The translations under genes and the position numbers were made by a program. 64,000 nucleotides of DNA. Source: CAVVIH01 sp963748295. GTDB lineage: Bacteria > Acidobacteriota > Vicinamibacteria > Vicinamibacterales > 2-12-FULL-66-21. This document shows positions 52,290 through 60,574 of the stretch, piece after piece. The stretch lies in contig CAVVIH010000002.1 of NCBI GenBank assembly GCA_963748295.1, positions 310,001-374,000 of the forward strand. The letters are read 5' to 3'. The notes under the pieces were generated by a model that saw only the letters and a program-made list of their open reading frames with translations, did not search any database and was not told the DNA's origin. Positions within the stretch are counted from its first letter, which is position 1, and each line of letters opens with the position of its first letter.

Positions 52290-52607
52290 TCAGTCGCTGC
52301 GCGTGATCGCGTGCGTCAGCATGCGTGCCGCACGCGCCAGATGGAAGTCGGCGCGCTGCATCGCGGTCAGCGCCCTGACGTGGCGGTCGTACAGGTTGGA
52401 CACGCGCTTGTGGAGAGCATTGAGGCGAGCCGGCCCAGGCCCTACTTCCTGGACCGACTCTGCGCCCGCGTGCTGGTCCGACTGTTCTGACGGTTCGGCC
52501 GGCTCCGTGGGCATGAGCATCCACCTGCCAACCAGGTGCCACGCGTCCGCAGGCACAATAAATCGCGGAATCTCCCTGTAAACGACGCCGCTTCGCGCGG
52601 AGCGCAC
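52290..52607 (-). CDS. Hypothetical protein
   Basis: Up to 105 residues with no family recognised. The N-terminal EIPRFIVPADAWHLVGRWM and the C-terminal helix RLNALHKRVSNLYDRHVRALTAM look protein-like, separated by an acidic, Gln/Ser-rich stretch. GC-rich third positions support coding, but no strong ribosome-binding site is seen; an internal start at ATG 52520 is possible. Confidence 0.4.
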   Translation of the reverse strand: MRSARSGVVYREIPRFIVPADAWHLVGRWMLMPTEPAEPSEQSDQHAGAESVQEVGPGPARLNALHKRVSNLYDRHVRALTAMQRADFHLARAARMLTHAITRSD

Positions 52608-52705
52608 AACGGCAGTCCGCCCGACGTGTGTCAGATCCTGGGTCGATCTGCACGTGCGTTGTCCGCGATTCAGACACCGCGGCCATGATCTCGCGGGGCA
52701 GCGGA

Positions 52706-53245
52706 TCAGCGGACGGCCGCGCGGATTCGCTCGATTTGGCGCAGGTGGAGCAGATCGTGGCCGGCAAACAGCCGCCGGAGATGTTCGACGCTCTCCTCAC
52801 CCCGTTCGGCATGCACGCCGACGCGGCGGAGATCCTCAGGCGTCGCGCGTTCGAGCAGGCGGAGGTTGCCACGGCGTATCACCGTAAACTCCTCCAGTGC
52901 CTGCGCCGGATCCGCATCGGCATATCCAAGCCGCTCGGCCCAGCGGTCCTGGTCGTAGCCGGTCAGTACGGGCCGGTCCTGCGCAAGAATCAGGCGCATC
53001 CTCCACGCCCAGACCACCTCCGCGTCCGCGAGGTGCTGCAGCACCTGAACGATCGACCACTTACCGGGCCGCTCCGGCGCGCGCAGCTGCTGAAGCGTGA
53101 GGCCGTGGATTGCACGCCGCACCGCATCAGGGGTGTCGCGCAGCACGGCAAGCGGATCGCGATCGCCGACGAGATCGAGCACGGCCGCAACGTACGCGGC
53201 GGCATCTGCAGGCGCCTTGGACGCAGGATTGGTGAAGACGGACAT
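52706..53245 (-). CDS. DinB-like (DUF664) metal-binding four-helix protein
   Basis: 179 residues. The fold is a DinB/YfiT-type four-helix bundle with histidines in VQVLQHLADAEVVWAWRM and LFAGHDLLHLRQIERI, which provide a mononuclear metal site. Family members include thiol-dependent S-transferases using bacillithiol or mycothiol. The substrate is unknown. Confidence 0.88.
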   Translation of the reverse strand: MSVFTNPASKAPADAAAYVAAVLDLVGDRDPLAVLRDTPDAVRRAIHGLTLQQLRAPERPGKWSIVQVLQHLADAEVVWAWRMRLILAQDRPVLTGYDQDRWAERLGYADADPAQALEEFTVIRRGNLRLLERATPEDLRRVGVHAERGEESVEHLRRLFAGHDLLHLRQIERIRAAVR

Positions 53246-53424
53246 GGCGGTTCCCTCTCACGTCAGCATCGCTGAAATGCGGCACGAAGGGAACGCCATT
53301 CCGCAGAAGGACTGACCTGATTCTTGACGGTGTCTCGCCACTCCGGTAGGCTTCCGCGACCTCAGCAACAGCGCGGGAACCGGCGCGCCAAGACGGTGTC
53401 AGACATCACAGAGGAGCTTCCCTC

Positions 53425-53535
53425 ATGCAGGAACGCACCGCACCCGACCGGATGTCACAGTTCGTCTGGTTGATCCTGGCGATCGTGGGAGCCGTGCTCG
53501 CCGTCGTTGGCTGGTATCGCTACGCCGGCGGCTAA
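53425..53535 (+). CDS. Small single-helix membrane protein, 36 residues
   Basis: ATG 53425 follows GAGGAG (53411-53416). The product is a short polar N-terminus, one membrane helix (FVWLILAIVGAVLAVVGW) and a YRYAGG tail. It fills most of an otherwise empty interval and ends at TAA overlapping the convergent TPR gene stop. Probably a genuine small membrane protein of unknown role. Confidence 0.55.
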   Translation: MQERTAPDRMSQFVWLILAIVGAVLAVVGWYRYAGG

Positions 53536-54278
53536 GGTTTGGCGGCGGTGGATCGCGCCGGCAGCTTCTTGATCAGCGCGCTCGCCTTGCGGAACCACGG
53601 TCGTTCGCGGCGGCGCATGTAGGCCGGCATCGTCGGCTTCTTGGCGAGCACGCGCTGCGCCCACTCGCGCGCTTCGTCGGAGCGTCCGATTGTCGCAAGC
53701 AGCGACGCATAGTTGTACTGCGTCTCCGACAGCGTCGACACCTGCGTCACCTCCGCGAAGCGCGCCGCCGCTTCGTCGTGCCGTCCGAGCTTCGCCAGTG
53801 TGTCCGCCTGCAGCCCGGCGGCGCGGTGGTAGTCGTATTTCGGATCGAGCTTGATCGCCTGCGCGAAATCGTCGGCCGCGGCTTGCAGATCGCCGAGCTC
53901 GATTTCGCTGAGCGCGCGTCGATAGAAAGGGTCCGGTGATTCCGTTCGCGGGTTGATCACGCGATCGTAGCATTCACGCGCTTTCGCGAACTTCCGATCG
54001 TCCAGGTACAGATCGCCGAGCTCCTCGTAGTTGCCGATCGACGGATTGTCGAGGACCGCCGCTTCCAGCTCTTTGATCCGGCGGCGCCGGGGAAACACCT
54101 GAAATGCGCCGCGCAGCAGCCCGACGTCGGGAAGGACTTCGACGAGGATATAGACCACCGCGCCGAGCCCGCCGCCGATCAGGATCACCCACAGCCAGAA
54201 CGCATCAGGCCGCCGCCGCGCGAAGTGCAGAATCGCAATCGCCTGGAGAACGATGCCGTAAGGATTCAGCCACAGCAT
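53532..54278 (-). CDS. Membrane-anchored TPR protein
   Basis: 248 residues. Two N-terminal hydrophobic segments (NPYGIVLQAIAILHF and FWLWVILIGGGLGAVVYILV) resemble a PLDc_N-like membrane anchor. From about residue 70 there are three or four TPR units (NYEELGDLYLDDRKFAKARECYDRV, in parts; FYRRALSEIELGDLQAAADD). It is likely a scaffold at the inner membrane; partners unknown. Confidence 0.8.
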   Translation of the reverse strand: MLWLNPYGIVLQAIAILHFARRRPDAFWLWVILIGGGLGAVVYILVEVLPDVGLLRGAFQVFPRRRRIKELEAAVLDNPSIGNYEELGDLYLDDRKFAKARECYDRVINPRTESPDPFYRRALSEIELGDLQAAADDFAQAIKLDPKYDYHRAAGLQADTLAKLGRHDEAAARFAEVTQVSTLSETQYNYASLLATIGRSDEAREWAQRVLAKKPTMPAYMRRRERPWFRKASALIKKLPARSTAAKP

Positions 54279-54339
54279 GCAGCGCTGGGACTATAGCATT
54301 GAGCAGGTTCAGTGGCGCAATCGTTGCACCCGGTCCGGC

Positions 54340-54915
54340 ATGTTCAACCTCACCATCGTTGATCACATCCGTCTGAGCTTCGGCAACGTCGCGCAGAATT
54401 ACACGCGCCACGCCCGCGCCGCGGACCGCCTGACCCGCCTCGCGCTCAACGCGCGCGTGGCGATCCTGGTTCTGCTCGGCATCTCGGTCGGGCTGAGTGT
54501 CGCCATCGCGCTCGGCGCCGGCCGCACCGTGCAGCTTGCGCTCGTCGTCGTGCTCTCGCTCGCGTTCGTGTCCTACGCGATCGTCGCATCGCTCGGCGTC
54601 GAGGATCGTCTCCTCGGGCACAGATACCTGGCGAACCGTCTCTGGCTGCTGTGCGAGCGCTATCGCGCGCTCCTCGCCGAGGTGCAGGACGGGCTGCTGG
54701 ATCGCAATGCCATTCTCGCGCGCCGTGATGCGCTCGTTCAGCAGTTCGGCGACATCGACGAGCAGGGACTGGCGGCGCAATCAGTGTCGAGCGGCGGGCG
54801 CGGCGGCGCGCAGTCACCCGCGCGCGCGCTGACGGAAGAACAGATCGACCAGTACCTCCCGCTGACGCTGCGCAAGACCGGGCAGCCTGACGCCGAGGCA
54901 CAGACGTCGCACTGA
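54340..54915 (+). CDS. SLATT-like two-helix membrane protein
   Basis: 191 residues. After an N-terminal helix (HIRLSFGNVAQNYTRHARAA) come two membrane helices (VAILVLLGISVGLSVAIAL, LALVVVLSLAFVSYAIVAS) and then a long amphipathic helix (LANRLWLLCERYRALLAEVQ). This layout resembles SLATT domains, which often act as pore-forming effectors in nucleotide-signalling defence systems. No CD-NTase or sensor gene is adjacent, so a defence role is not supported here. Confidence 0.6.
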   Translation: MFNLTIVDHIRLSFGNVAQNYTRHARAADRLTRLALNARVAILVLLGISVGLSVAIALGAGRTVQLALVVVLSLAFVSYAIVASLGVEDRLLGHRYLANRLWLLCERYRALLAEVQDGLLDRNAILARRDALVQQFGDIDEQGLAAQSVSSGGRGGAQSPARALTEEQIDQYLPLTLRKTGQPDAEAQTSH

Positions 54916-54923
54916 ATTGCCCC

Positions 54924-55139
54924 TCACTCGACGAGCGGCGCGTAGAGTTCTCCCCAGCCCTGGTACTGGAGTTGACGGCGGAGGACGCGCCAGCGGATTT
55001 CGAGCTCTGACTCGCTCGAATACCATTCGAGCTCCTGGCGGTTCGCCCACGACATCAACAGCTCGAACCCGGCGTTCTCCAGGCAGGTGCGGACCTCGCA
55101 GGACAGATACTCGCCGTGCCGTTGGAACAGCCAGATCAT
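54924..55139 (-). CDS. Small hypothetical protein (71 residues)
   Basis: ATG 55139 lies 9 nt after a GGGGGGA purine tract; ATG 55160 is an alternative. The sequence MIWLFQRHGEYLSCEVRTC with W/Y-rich RQELEWYSSESELEIRWRVL is compact, alpha/beta-like and rich in aromatic residues. No family is recognised. The following 270 bp (55140-55410) hold no gene I can support. Confidence 0.55.
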   Translation of the reverse strand: MIWLFQRHGEYLSCEVRTCLENAGFELLMSWANRQELEWYSSESELEIRWRVLRRQLQYQGWGELYAPLVE

Positions 55140-55410
55140 GCTCGGTCCCCCCTTGGTCATCCGCCCAGCTTGCAAAAGCCGACACTGCAACAGAACTGTA
55201 ATCCTCTTTCGGTATCAGCCACTTGCGGTGCGGACCTGGAAACGTGGTGAATGGATGAGATACGTGCGCGGCGAATCTTACGCAGTGTGCGGGGAAAAAG
55301 TGTGGAAGCGGGTAATTCTGTCTCTGTGCCGGCTTGACCGGCCGGGATCCACCAGCGACAATTGAATTCCCCCCAGCACAGCCGAACAGTCGCCTCGCGA
55401 GGAGTCCTCC

Positions 55411-56529
55411 ATGGTGCTCGTCTATCGCGTGCTCGGTGTCGCTGCGGCCGTCAACAACACGCTGGCCCGCCACCGCGTCAACTTCGTACCCAGCAACTTC
55501 ATCATCGGCGCCGTCGCCGCCTGCATCTTCTTCTTCAACGCCACCGGCTGGCTCGAGGCGGTAGACAACGGCGCGATCGCACGGCCTGTTCAGCTCGGAC
55601 AACTCTCCCCCGGCGCGATCGGCCGCGCGACCTTCATCCGCACGACCGGGGTGCTCGTGCCTGGCGCCGGCTTTCAATACGGCGAACAGGACAAAGAGGG
55701 AAACATCACCAAGCTGAAGATGGAGTTCGTGCCGATCGTCGACCGCGAAAGCGCGCGCGGTCTGTTCGTGCAGCTTCCGGCCTCGCACCGGTTCGGAAGC
55801 GAGCCGCGCGAGATCGAGATCAACGGCATGGTCCGGCCGATGCAGGAGTTCCTCTCTCGCGAGCTGCGTCAGAGCAATTTCGAATACGGCGGCGTGCAGA
55901 TGCTGCCCGACTATGTGCTCGTCGCCGACGAGACGCCCGGCGACCCGGCGTCATGGCAGATGGGCGCCGCGTTGAGCGGCGGCGTCGTGTTGATCTTCGG
56001 CTTGATGCTGGTGAAGCGGAACACGATCTTCGTGCCCGGAGGCGCGGCCGCGGATGCATCTGGCGCCGGCGCCGATCTGACCACGCTCGGCGCGACAGGA
56101 ACCTTTCTGCTCGAGAAGCACAAGCAGCGCTTCATGAACGTGCCGGCCGCGATCGGCACGTTGGACAACGGCGACCTGGCGCTCCTGGCGAACGTCGACG
56201 CGTCGTCGGCCTTCATGGGCATGACGTATGCGCAGCGGGCGGGCATCTGGGTGATGCCGATGACAGCGGGCTCGATCGGCCGCCTGCAGGAGGGCACGCT
56301 CTACTACGGCACGAAGGCCATGCCCGCCGTGCGTTTCAGTTACAAGGAAGCCGGGTCGAACACCTCACGCATCGCGGTCGTCACCACCAGCTCCGCCACC
56401 GCGTGCCGCCTGTTGATGGACCAGCTGTCATCGGGCGGCGTACCGCAGCCGACAGCGCCAGCAGAATCGCCGCGCGCGGCAGCCCCAGCCAATCCAGCGG
56501 GGCCGTGGCACGGGCTGTCGCCGCGCTAG
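55411..56529 (+). CDS. Hypothetical protein with two membrane segments
   Basis: 372 residues; ATG 55411 is preceded by GAGGAG. The first hydrophobic segment is SNFIIGAVAACIFFFNATG, followed by a ~140-residue soluble part (GRATFIRTTGVLVPGAGFQYG, EIEINGMVRPMQEFL), then a second segment MGAALSGGVVLIFGLMLVKR. A C-terminal domain with repeated short strands (LDNGDLALLANVDASSAF) and a Pro/Ala-rich tail follow. I do not recognise the family. The topology suggests a large extracytoplasmic loop. Confidence 0.65.
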   Translation: MVLVYRVLGVAAAVNNTLARHRVNFVPSNFIIGAVAACIFFFNATGWLEAVDNGAIARPVQLGQLSPGAIGRATFIRTTGVLVPGAGFQYGEQDKEGNITKLKMEFVPIVDRESARGLFVQLPASHRFGSEPREIEINGMVRPMQEFLSRELRQSNFEYGGVQMLPDYVLVADETPGDPASWQMGAALSGGVVLIFGLMLVKRNTIFVPGGAAADASGAGADLTTLGATGTFLLEKHKQRFMNVPAAIGTLDNGDLALLANVDASSAFMGMTYAQRAGIWVMPMTAGSIGRLQEGTLYYGTKAMPAVRFSYKEAGSNTSRIAVVTTSSATACRLLMDQLSSGGVPQPTAPAESPRAAAPANPAGPWHGLSPR

Positions 56530-56667
56530 AAGCTCAGCGTTCGATAATCGCGCAAGCGCCTTGCGCTGGTGGAGTACGCTGGACGGCATGACGTGCCGGC
56601 TCCCGCTACTTTGCGCCGCGGCGTGCGCCTTCGTCTGGATCGCATCGGTCCCGGCGCCTGCCACACC

Positions 56668-57420
56668 GTGATTGAACGCGTCGCGGCGATCTACGACATT
56701 CACGGGAACCTTCCGGCCCTGGAAGCGGTGCTCGACGAGATCCGCGGGGCGCACGTGGACGCGATCGTCGTCGGCGGTGACGTCGTGCCCGGACCGATGC
56801 CGCGCGAGGCCATCGCGCGCCTGCTCGCGCTCGACACGCCGGTGCATTTCCTTCGAGGCAACGGCGACCGGGAGGTCCTGGCGCGCATGAGGGGTATCGA
56901 GACCGGAACGGTGCCGGCGGCATTCCGCAACGTCATTCAATGGAACGCGGACCAGCTTCCCGCCGACTACGAGGCGGTGCTGGACTGCTGGCCGCCGACC
57001 GTCCGGCTCAGCGTCGCCGGCGCCGGCAATGTCCTCTTCTGCCATGGCACGCCCACCAGCGACACGCAGATCTTCACCCGGCTCACGCCCGACGAACGCG
57101 TGCTCGCGCTGCTGGAGGGCGTTTCCGAGCCGCTGATCGTCTGCGGCCACACGCACATGCAGTTCGATCGCCGCGTGCAGAACCGCCGCATCGTAAACTC
57201 CGGGAGTGTCGGGATGCCATTCGGCGAACCAGGCGCCTACTGGCTTCTGCTGGGCCCCGATGTGCAGCTTCGCCGGACCGAGTACGATGTGCTCGACGCT
57301 GCCGCACGGATCCGGTCGTCGGGGTATCCTCAGGCGAACGAATTCGCCGACGGCAACATCCTGCGGCCGCCATCCGAGGCGCAGATGCTCGAGGTGTTCG
57401 GACGCGCCGATGTGAGGTGA
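56668..57420 (+). CDS. Metallophosphoesterase (YfcE/MJ0936 type)
   Basis: 250 residues from GTG 56668. The calcineurin-like motifs are all visible: AIYDIHGNLPALEAVL, VVGGDVVPGPMP, LRGNGDREVL, FCHGTPTSDTQ and VCGHTHMQFDR, providing the dinuclear metal ligands. Such enzymes hydrolyse phosphodiesters or nucleotides; the substrate is not predictable. A 39-residue membrane protein follows after 3 bp and is probably co-translated. Confidence 0.92.
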   Translation: MIERVAAIYDIHGNLPALEAVLDEIRGAHVDAIVVGGDVVPGPMPREAIARLLALDTPVHFLRGNGDREVLARMRGIETGTVPAAFRNVIQWNADQLPADYEAVLDCWPPTVRLSVAGAGNVLFCHGTPTSDTQIFTRLTPDERVLALLEGVSEPLIVCGHTHMQFDRRVQNRRIVNSGSVGMPFGEPGAYWLLLGPDVQLRRTEYDVLDAAARIRSSGYPQANEFADGNILRPPSEAQMLEVFGRADVR

Positions 57421-57423
57421 CGC

Positions 57424-57543
57424 ATGAGCGTTCCTGCGCGTGTGAACTGGTACCGCATCTCGCTGTTCGTGGTGCTGTCCGCAGTGCTGGCGTGGGGCCT
57501 CGGGTTCGCAATCGGCGTGATCGTCATCCTGTACAACTCATGA
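57424..57543 (+). CDS. Small membrane protein, 39 residues
   Basis: ATG 57424 directly follows the phosphoesterase stop, with AGGTGA as ribosome-binding site. A single long hydrophobic helix (ISLFVVLSAVLAWGLGFAIG to VIVILYNS) makes up almost the whole product. The tight spacing on both sides supports expression. Role unknown. Confidence 0.55.
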   Translation: MSVPARVNWYRISLFVVLSAVLAWGLGFAIGVIVILYNS

Positions 57544-57556
57544 GGACGTTCAAAAC

Positions 57557-58429
57557 ATGAATCTCGAAGGACGAGTCGTCGAGCGTTCGGCCGCGGCGTT
57601 GGTATTCGCGATCATTGCCGCGGCGTTTGCTATCGCACAGCAGCCTCCGGCGGGGCAGAGCAGCGGTCCGCCTCCGCAGAAACCGGCGGATCTCGGGTTC
57701 ACCGATACGCCGATGCTGCCGGGGCTCCCGTACCACGTGCACGATCCGGCGCGGCCGCATCCGCGGGTGGTGGCGCCGGGCAAGATCGCGGGAGCGCCGC
57801 CGTCGGATGCAGTCGTGCTGTTCGACGGCAAGGATCTGTCGCAGTGGACGCACCGCGACGAGCAGGGGGCGCTGTCCGCACCCAAGTGGATCGTGCGCGA
57901 CGGGTATTTCGAGGTCGCGCCGCGCTCGGGTCCGCTCAGCACGCGCGAGAGCTTCGGCGACATCCAGCTGCACCTCGAATGGGCCACGCCGGCGGAAATC
58001 ACCGCGAACAGCCAGGGACGCGGCAACAGCGGTGTGCTGCTGATGGGGAAGTACGAAGTGCAGGTGCTCGACAGCTTCAACAACCCGTCGTATGCCGACG
58101 GGCAGGCCGGCGCCTTGTATGGGCAGTGGCCGCCGCTGGTCAACGCCGCGCGCCCGCCCGGCGAGTGGCAGACCTACGACATCGTCTTCGAGGCGCCGCG
58201 CTTCAACGGGCAGACGCTCGTGTCGCCGGCGTTCACGACCGTGCTCTGGAACGGCGTCGTCGTCCACAACCGGAAGGAAGTCCGCGGCGAGACGGTCTAT
58301 CGTGCGGTGGCCGAGTACAAGCCGCACGCTCCCGAGCTGCCGCTGACGCTGCAGGACCACGGCAACCCCATCAGGTTCCGCAACATCTGGGTGCGCCGCC
58401 TGCAGGGATATGATCAGCCGGCGAAGTGA
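57557..58429 (+). CDS. DUF1080 (3-keto-disaccharide hydrolase-like) exported protein
   Basis: 290 residues with a signal peptide (LVFAIIAAAFAIAQQ). The jelly-roll DUF1080 domain shows AVVLFDGKDLSQWTHRDEQG, ESFGDIQLHLEWATP, GNSGVLLMGKYEVQVLDSF (in parts) and PIRFRNIWVRRL at the end. DUF1080 proteins bind or cleave glycosides and are abundant in Acidobacteriota and Planctomycetota. The Pro-rich stretch after the signal is probably a spacer. Confidence 0.92.
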   Translation: MNLEGRVVERSAAALVFAIIAAAFAIAQQPPAGQSSGPPPQKPADLGFTDTPMLPGLPYHVHDPARPHPRVVAPGKIAGAPPSDAVVLFDGKDLSQWTHRDEQGALSAPKWIVRDGYFEVAPRSGPLSTRESFGDIQLHLEWATPAEITANSQGRGNSGVLLMGKYEVQVLDSFNNPSYADGQAGALYGQWPPLVNAARPPGEWQTYDIVFEAPRFNGQTLVSPAFTTVLWNGVVVHNRKEVRGETVYRAVAEYKPHAPELPLTLQDHGNPIRFRNIWVRRLQGYDQPAK

Positions 58430-58442
58430 ACCTTGTCGAGCA

Positions 58443-58477
58443 GGGTCAGCGCGGCTGTGACGTATCCGCGCTGACCC
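58443..58477. repeat. 12-bp stem palindrome GGGTCAGCGCGG / CCGCGCTGACCC
   Basis: A perfect 12-bp inverted repeat with an 11-nt loop, 13 bp after the DUF1080 stop. No T-run follows in either direction, so it is either a weak terminator or a dispersed palindromic element. Confidence 0.7.
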
Positions 58478-58531
58478 CGTCTGCCAGTGCTGGTGCCCGC
58501 GCCGCTGACCGGCCGCATGCTGTGGCTGACC

Positions 58532-58581
58532 AGTTGCGTCATGCAGGGAGTTTCCACTTGCGTCATGCGCGGGAGTTTCCA
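58532..58581. repeat. Two 25-bp tandem units (TTGCGTCATGC...GGGAGTTTCCA)
   Basis: Units at 58532-58556 and 58557-58581 share TTGCGTCATGC and GGGAGTTTCCA, differing only by A versus GC next to the G-run and at the edges. They lie where the zinc-ribbon gene on the minus strand should end. Confidence 0.75.
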
Positions 58582-58582
58582 A

Positions 58583-58918
58583 CTTCCGCGCGTTCCGTCG
58601 ACGCGCCCGGGTCCGGCGGCGCCAGCGGGCGAGCGCAGCGGCCCTGGCGATGGCGCGGCGGCGGCGCGGGGTCAGCTTGGCCGCTCGTGCCGGACCGCCT
58701 TTCAGTCCGCCGAGGCGGCCGAGCGCGGCGGCGTGCGGATTCACGCCCGAGTGAATGCGGCGGCGCTCGACGATCGCCACCCGCTCGGTCGGCGCGTGAC
58801 AGCGCGCGCACGCGGGCCCGATCTCATCGGTCTCCTCCGGCTCCCAGCGTTCGTCGGCGAACTCGCACACCAGGCAGCGGCGCCGGGCCAGGACGTCATG
58901 TACCGTTCCTGCAGCCAT
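58583..58918 (-). CDS. Zinc-ribbon protein with basic Ala/Arg tail, 3' end unresolved
   Basis: ATG 58918 starts VHDVLARRRCLVCEFADERW; CLVC and CARC form a four-cysteine zinc ribbon. Then come HPHAAALGRLGGLKGGPARA-like helices (sequence: NPHAAALGRLGGLKGGPARA) and a tail AIARAAALARWRRRTRARRR, a pattern seen in small acidobacterial proteins. In this frame no stop occurs at the natural end: the frame runs on through the tandem repeats and antisense to DUF1080. Hence the end given is approximate and either repeat invasion or a frameshift has removed the stop. Confidence 0.55.
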
Positions 58919-59128
58919 GCTTGACCGCATATGCAATCCATTACCCAACACCGCCGCCCGGTCCGAGCGCGGCAGTTCGGGATCCGCCTCGTCCGTGGCC
59001 GAGTGCCGAGTTCACCTCGCAGGGATCGGCCGGCACATCATGCATGACCGGACAGGCATATATGCTTGAGCAGTCACGTATGTTGGCCCGCGGTTTGGAG
59101 TGGTCCATCCGGGAGGGCACGGGTGGAT

Positions 59129-59470
59129 ATGCGGGTACGCCAGACGATCGAGACGATGGAAAGGCAGCTGCATCGGCGGTTGACGATCACCGAGCTCGCC
59201 GAAATGGCGGGAGTGTCAGCGGCGCATCTGACCAGGCTGTTTCGCGAGGGGATCGGTACCTCGCCGGGCGCGTACCTGCATCGGCTGCGCATGGCCCGCG
59301 CCCGGCTGCTGCTGGAACGCACGACGCTGACCGTCGCCGAGGTGATGGCGCAGGTCGGCGTCGCGGATCGCAGCCACTTCGCGCGCGACTTCCAGCGGGC
59401 GCACGGCCTCAGCCCGAGCATGCTCCGCGATCAGCAGCGCCTGACCGTCGCCCGATCGGAATCGCCCTGA
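59129..59470 (+). CDS. AraC-type HTH transcriptional regulator (single DNA-binding domain)
   Basis: About 113 residues, consisting only of the two-HTH AraC domain: ETMERQLHRRLTITELAEMA, VSAAHLTRLFREGIGTSPGAYL (in parts) and VAEVMAQVGVADRSHFARDF with the family's F-x-R-x-F-x-x-x-G-x-S-P end. There is no effector domain, so it resembles MarA/SoxS-like regulators. GTG 59123 is an alternative start. Confidence 0.9.
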   Translation: MRVRQTIETMERQLHRRLTITELAEMAGVSAAHLTRLFREGIGTSPGAYLHRLRMARARLLLERTTLTVAEVMAQVGVADRSHFARDFQRAHGLSPSMLRDQQRLTVARSESP

Positions 59471-59473
59471 AAG

Positions 59474-59909
59474 TTACTTGAGCGTGAACGTCATCTCGAC
59501 TTCGATGAGCACCGGGAGGACGGCACCGTCTTTCTGTCCTGGCGTGAACCGCCACTCCTTCAATGCCGCGACCGCCTGGTCGTCCAGCCCGAACTTCTTG
59601 TCGAGCGAACGCGAGACGCGCACGTCGCCCACGGTGCCGTCCTTTTCGATGACGGCTTCCAGGCTGACACTGCCCTGAATCCGGGCACGCCTGTCCGTCT
59701 TCCGTGTACCGGGGCTTGGTTTCCTTGATGAGCCGTGGCGCCGTCATGCCTTTTTCCATGCGGATCACGCCGGCCGGCGGCCAGGGCTTTTCAGGGGCGG
59801 CCGGTTTCGCGGCCGCGGGCGGCTGCTGAGCGGCCGTGGACTGAACGGCGGGGTAGGGAGCCGCGGCGGCATGCGCGACGAGAACGGCCAGGACCAGAGA
59901 ACCGAGCAT
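59474..59909 (-). CDS. TonB C-terminal domain protein, frameshifted
   Basis: ATG 59909 follows GGAGG. A signal or anchor segment (LGSLVLAVLVAHAAAA), a Pro/Ala-rich linker and a TonB-like C-terminal domain follow (LIKETKPRYTE, then in the shifted frame RARIQGSVSLEAVIEKDGTV, in parts; VAALKEWRFTPGQKDG; VEMTFTLK). A single extra base near 59699-59702 breaks the frame; corrected length 144 residues. Such short proteins transmit energy to outer-membrane receptors or act as periplasmic TonB-domain proteins. Confidence 0.82.
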
Positions 59910-59955
59910 AGAACCTCCGTGCTTCTGACGAACTCCCACGCCATTTGGCCTTACG

Positions 59956-60021
59956 CTCGTACGTATCGGCAGCCGCGTTGTAGGTGAGTGTCGCGCTCGC
60001 CTTCGCCTCGTCCGGCGTCAC
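59956..60021 (-). pseudogene. N-terminal fragment of a UbiE-like methyltransferase gene
   Basis: From GTG 60021 the first 22 codons read TPDEAKASATLTYNAAADTY, which matches the usual start of class I SAM methyltransferases (…TYNAAADTYD…). The similarity stops abruptly and no SAM-binding motif follows. It appears to be a leftover N-terminus between two unrelated genes. Confidence 0.4.
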
Positions 60022-60033
60022 TACGACCTCACG

Positions 60034-60471
60034 TTACGTCTTTTTCTTCTTCCCCACGAACATGATCGCACCGTCTTTGATGTTGAAGTCGGTCGGACGC
60101 TGTCCGGCGCCCGGCGTGTCGAGGTTACCGCGGATCGTATCGCCGGTGACTTCGATGATCCCGAGCTGCGTCTTGCCCGCGTCCGATCCTTCCGCAATCG
60201 CAAGGTCGATCGTCATCGGCTTCTTGCTTGCGTCGATCTTGATCGTGCCGCGCTCGTTGACGGTGCCGCCGACGGTCTGGTGATACTTGTCGCCCGCGAT
60301 CGTCAGGGCCAGCTCCTCCGACAACGGCTCGCCGTTGACCGTCGTCAGGATCCACGTACCTTGCAGCGCCGCCGCCGCGGCCTTCGTGGCCGCAGCGTCC
60401 TTCGCGCCGCCCTGTGCGTAAACGCCGGTCGAGAACGCCAGCGCCACGACGACCATGCACAACTGCGTCAT
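60034..60471 (-). CDS. TIGR03067-like exported protein
   Basis: 145 residues with a Sec signal (MTQLCMVVVALAFSTGVYAQ). The mature part LQGTWILTTVNGEPL, KIDASKKPMTIDLAI and GQRPTDFNIKDG matches the TIGR03067 family, common in Planctomycetota and Acidobacteriota, with no known function. ATG 60471 is favoured by GGAGGG a few bases upstream over ATG 60483. Confidence 0.8.
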   Translation of the reverse strand: MTQLCMVVVALAFSTGVYAQGGAKDAAATKAAAAALQGTWILTTVNGEPLSEELALTIAGDKYHQTVGGTVNERGTIKIDASKKPMTIDLAIAEGSDAGKTQLGIIEVTGDTIRGNLDTPGAGQRPTDFNIKDGAIMFVGKKKKT

Positions 60472-60574
60472 GAGACCCTCCATGGTCTGAATCACGAAAC
60501 GCGGTGCATCGTAGTGGACGGGCGCGGCCCGTTCAATCGGCATGTGACGAGCCGCGCGAATCGGGTGGGGATCT

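Noticed and set aside
54340..54915. CBASS-type defence locus
   Set aside because: Only a SLATT-like protein is present; no cyclase, sensor or nuclease gene lies next to it.
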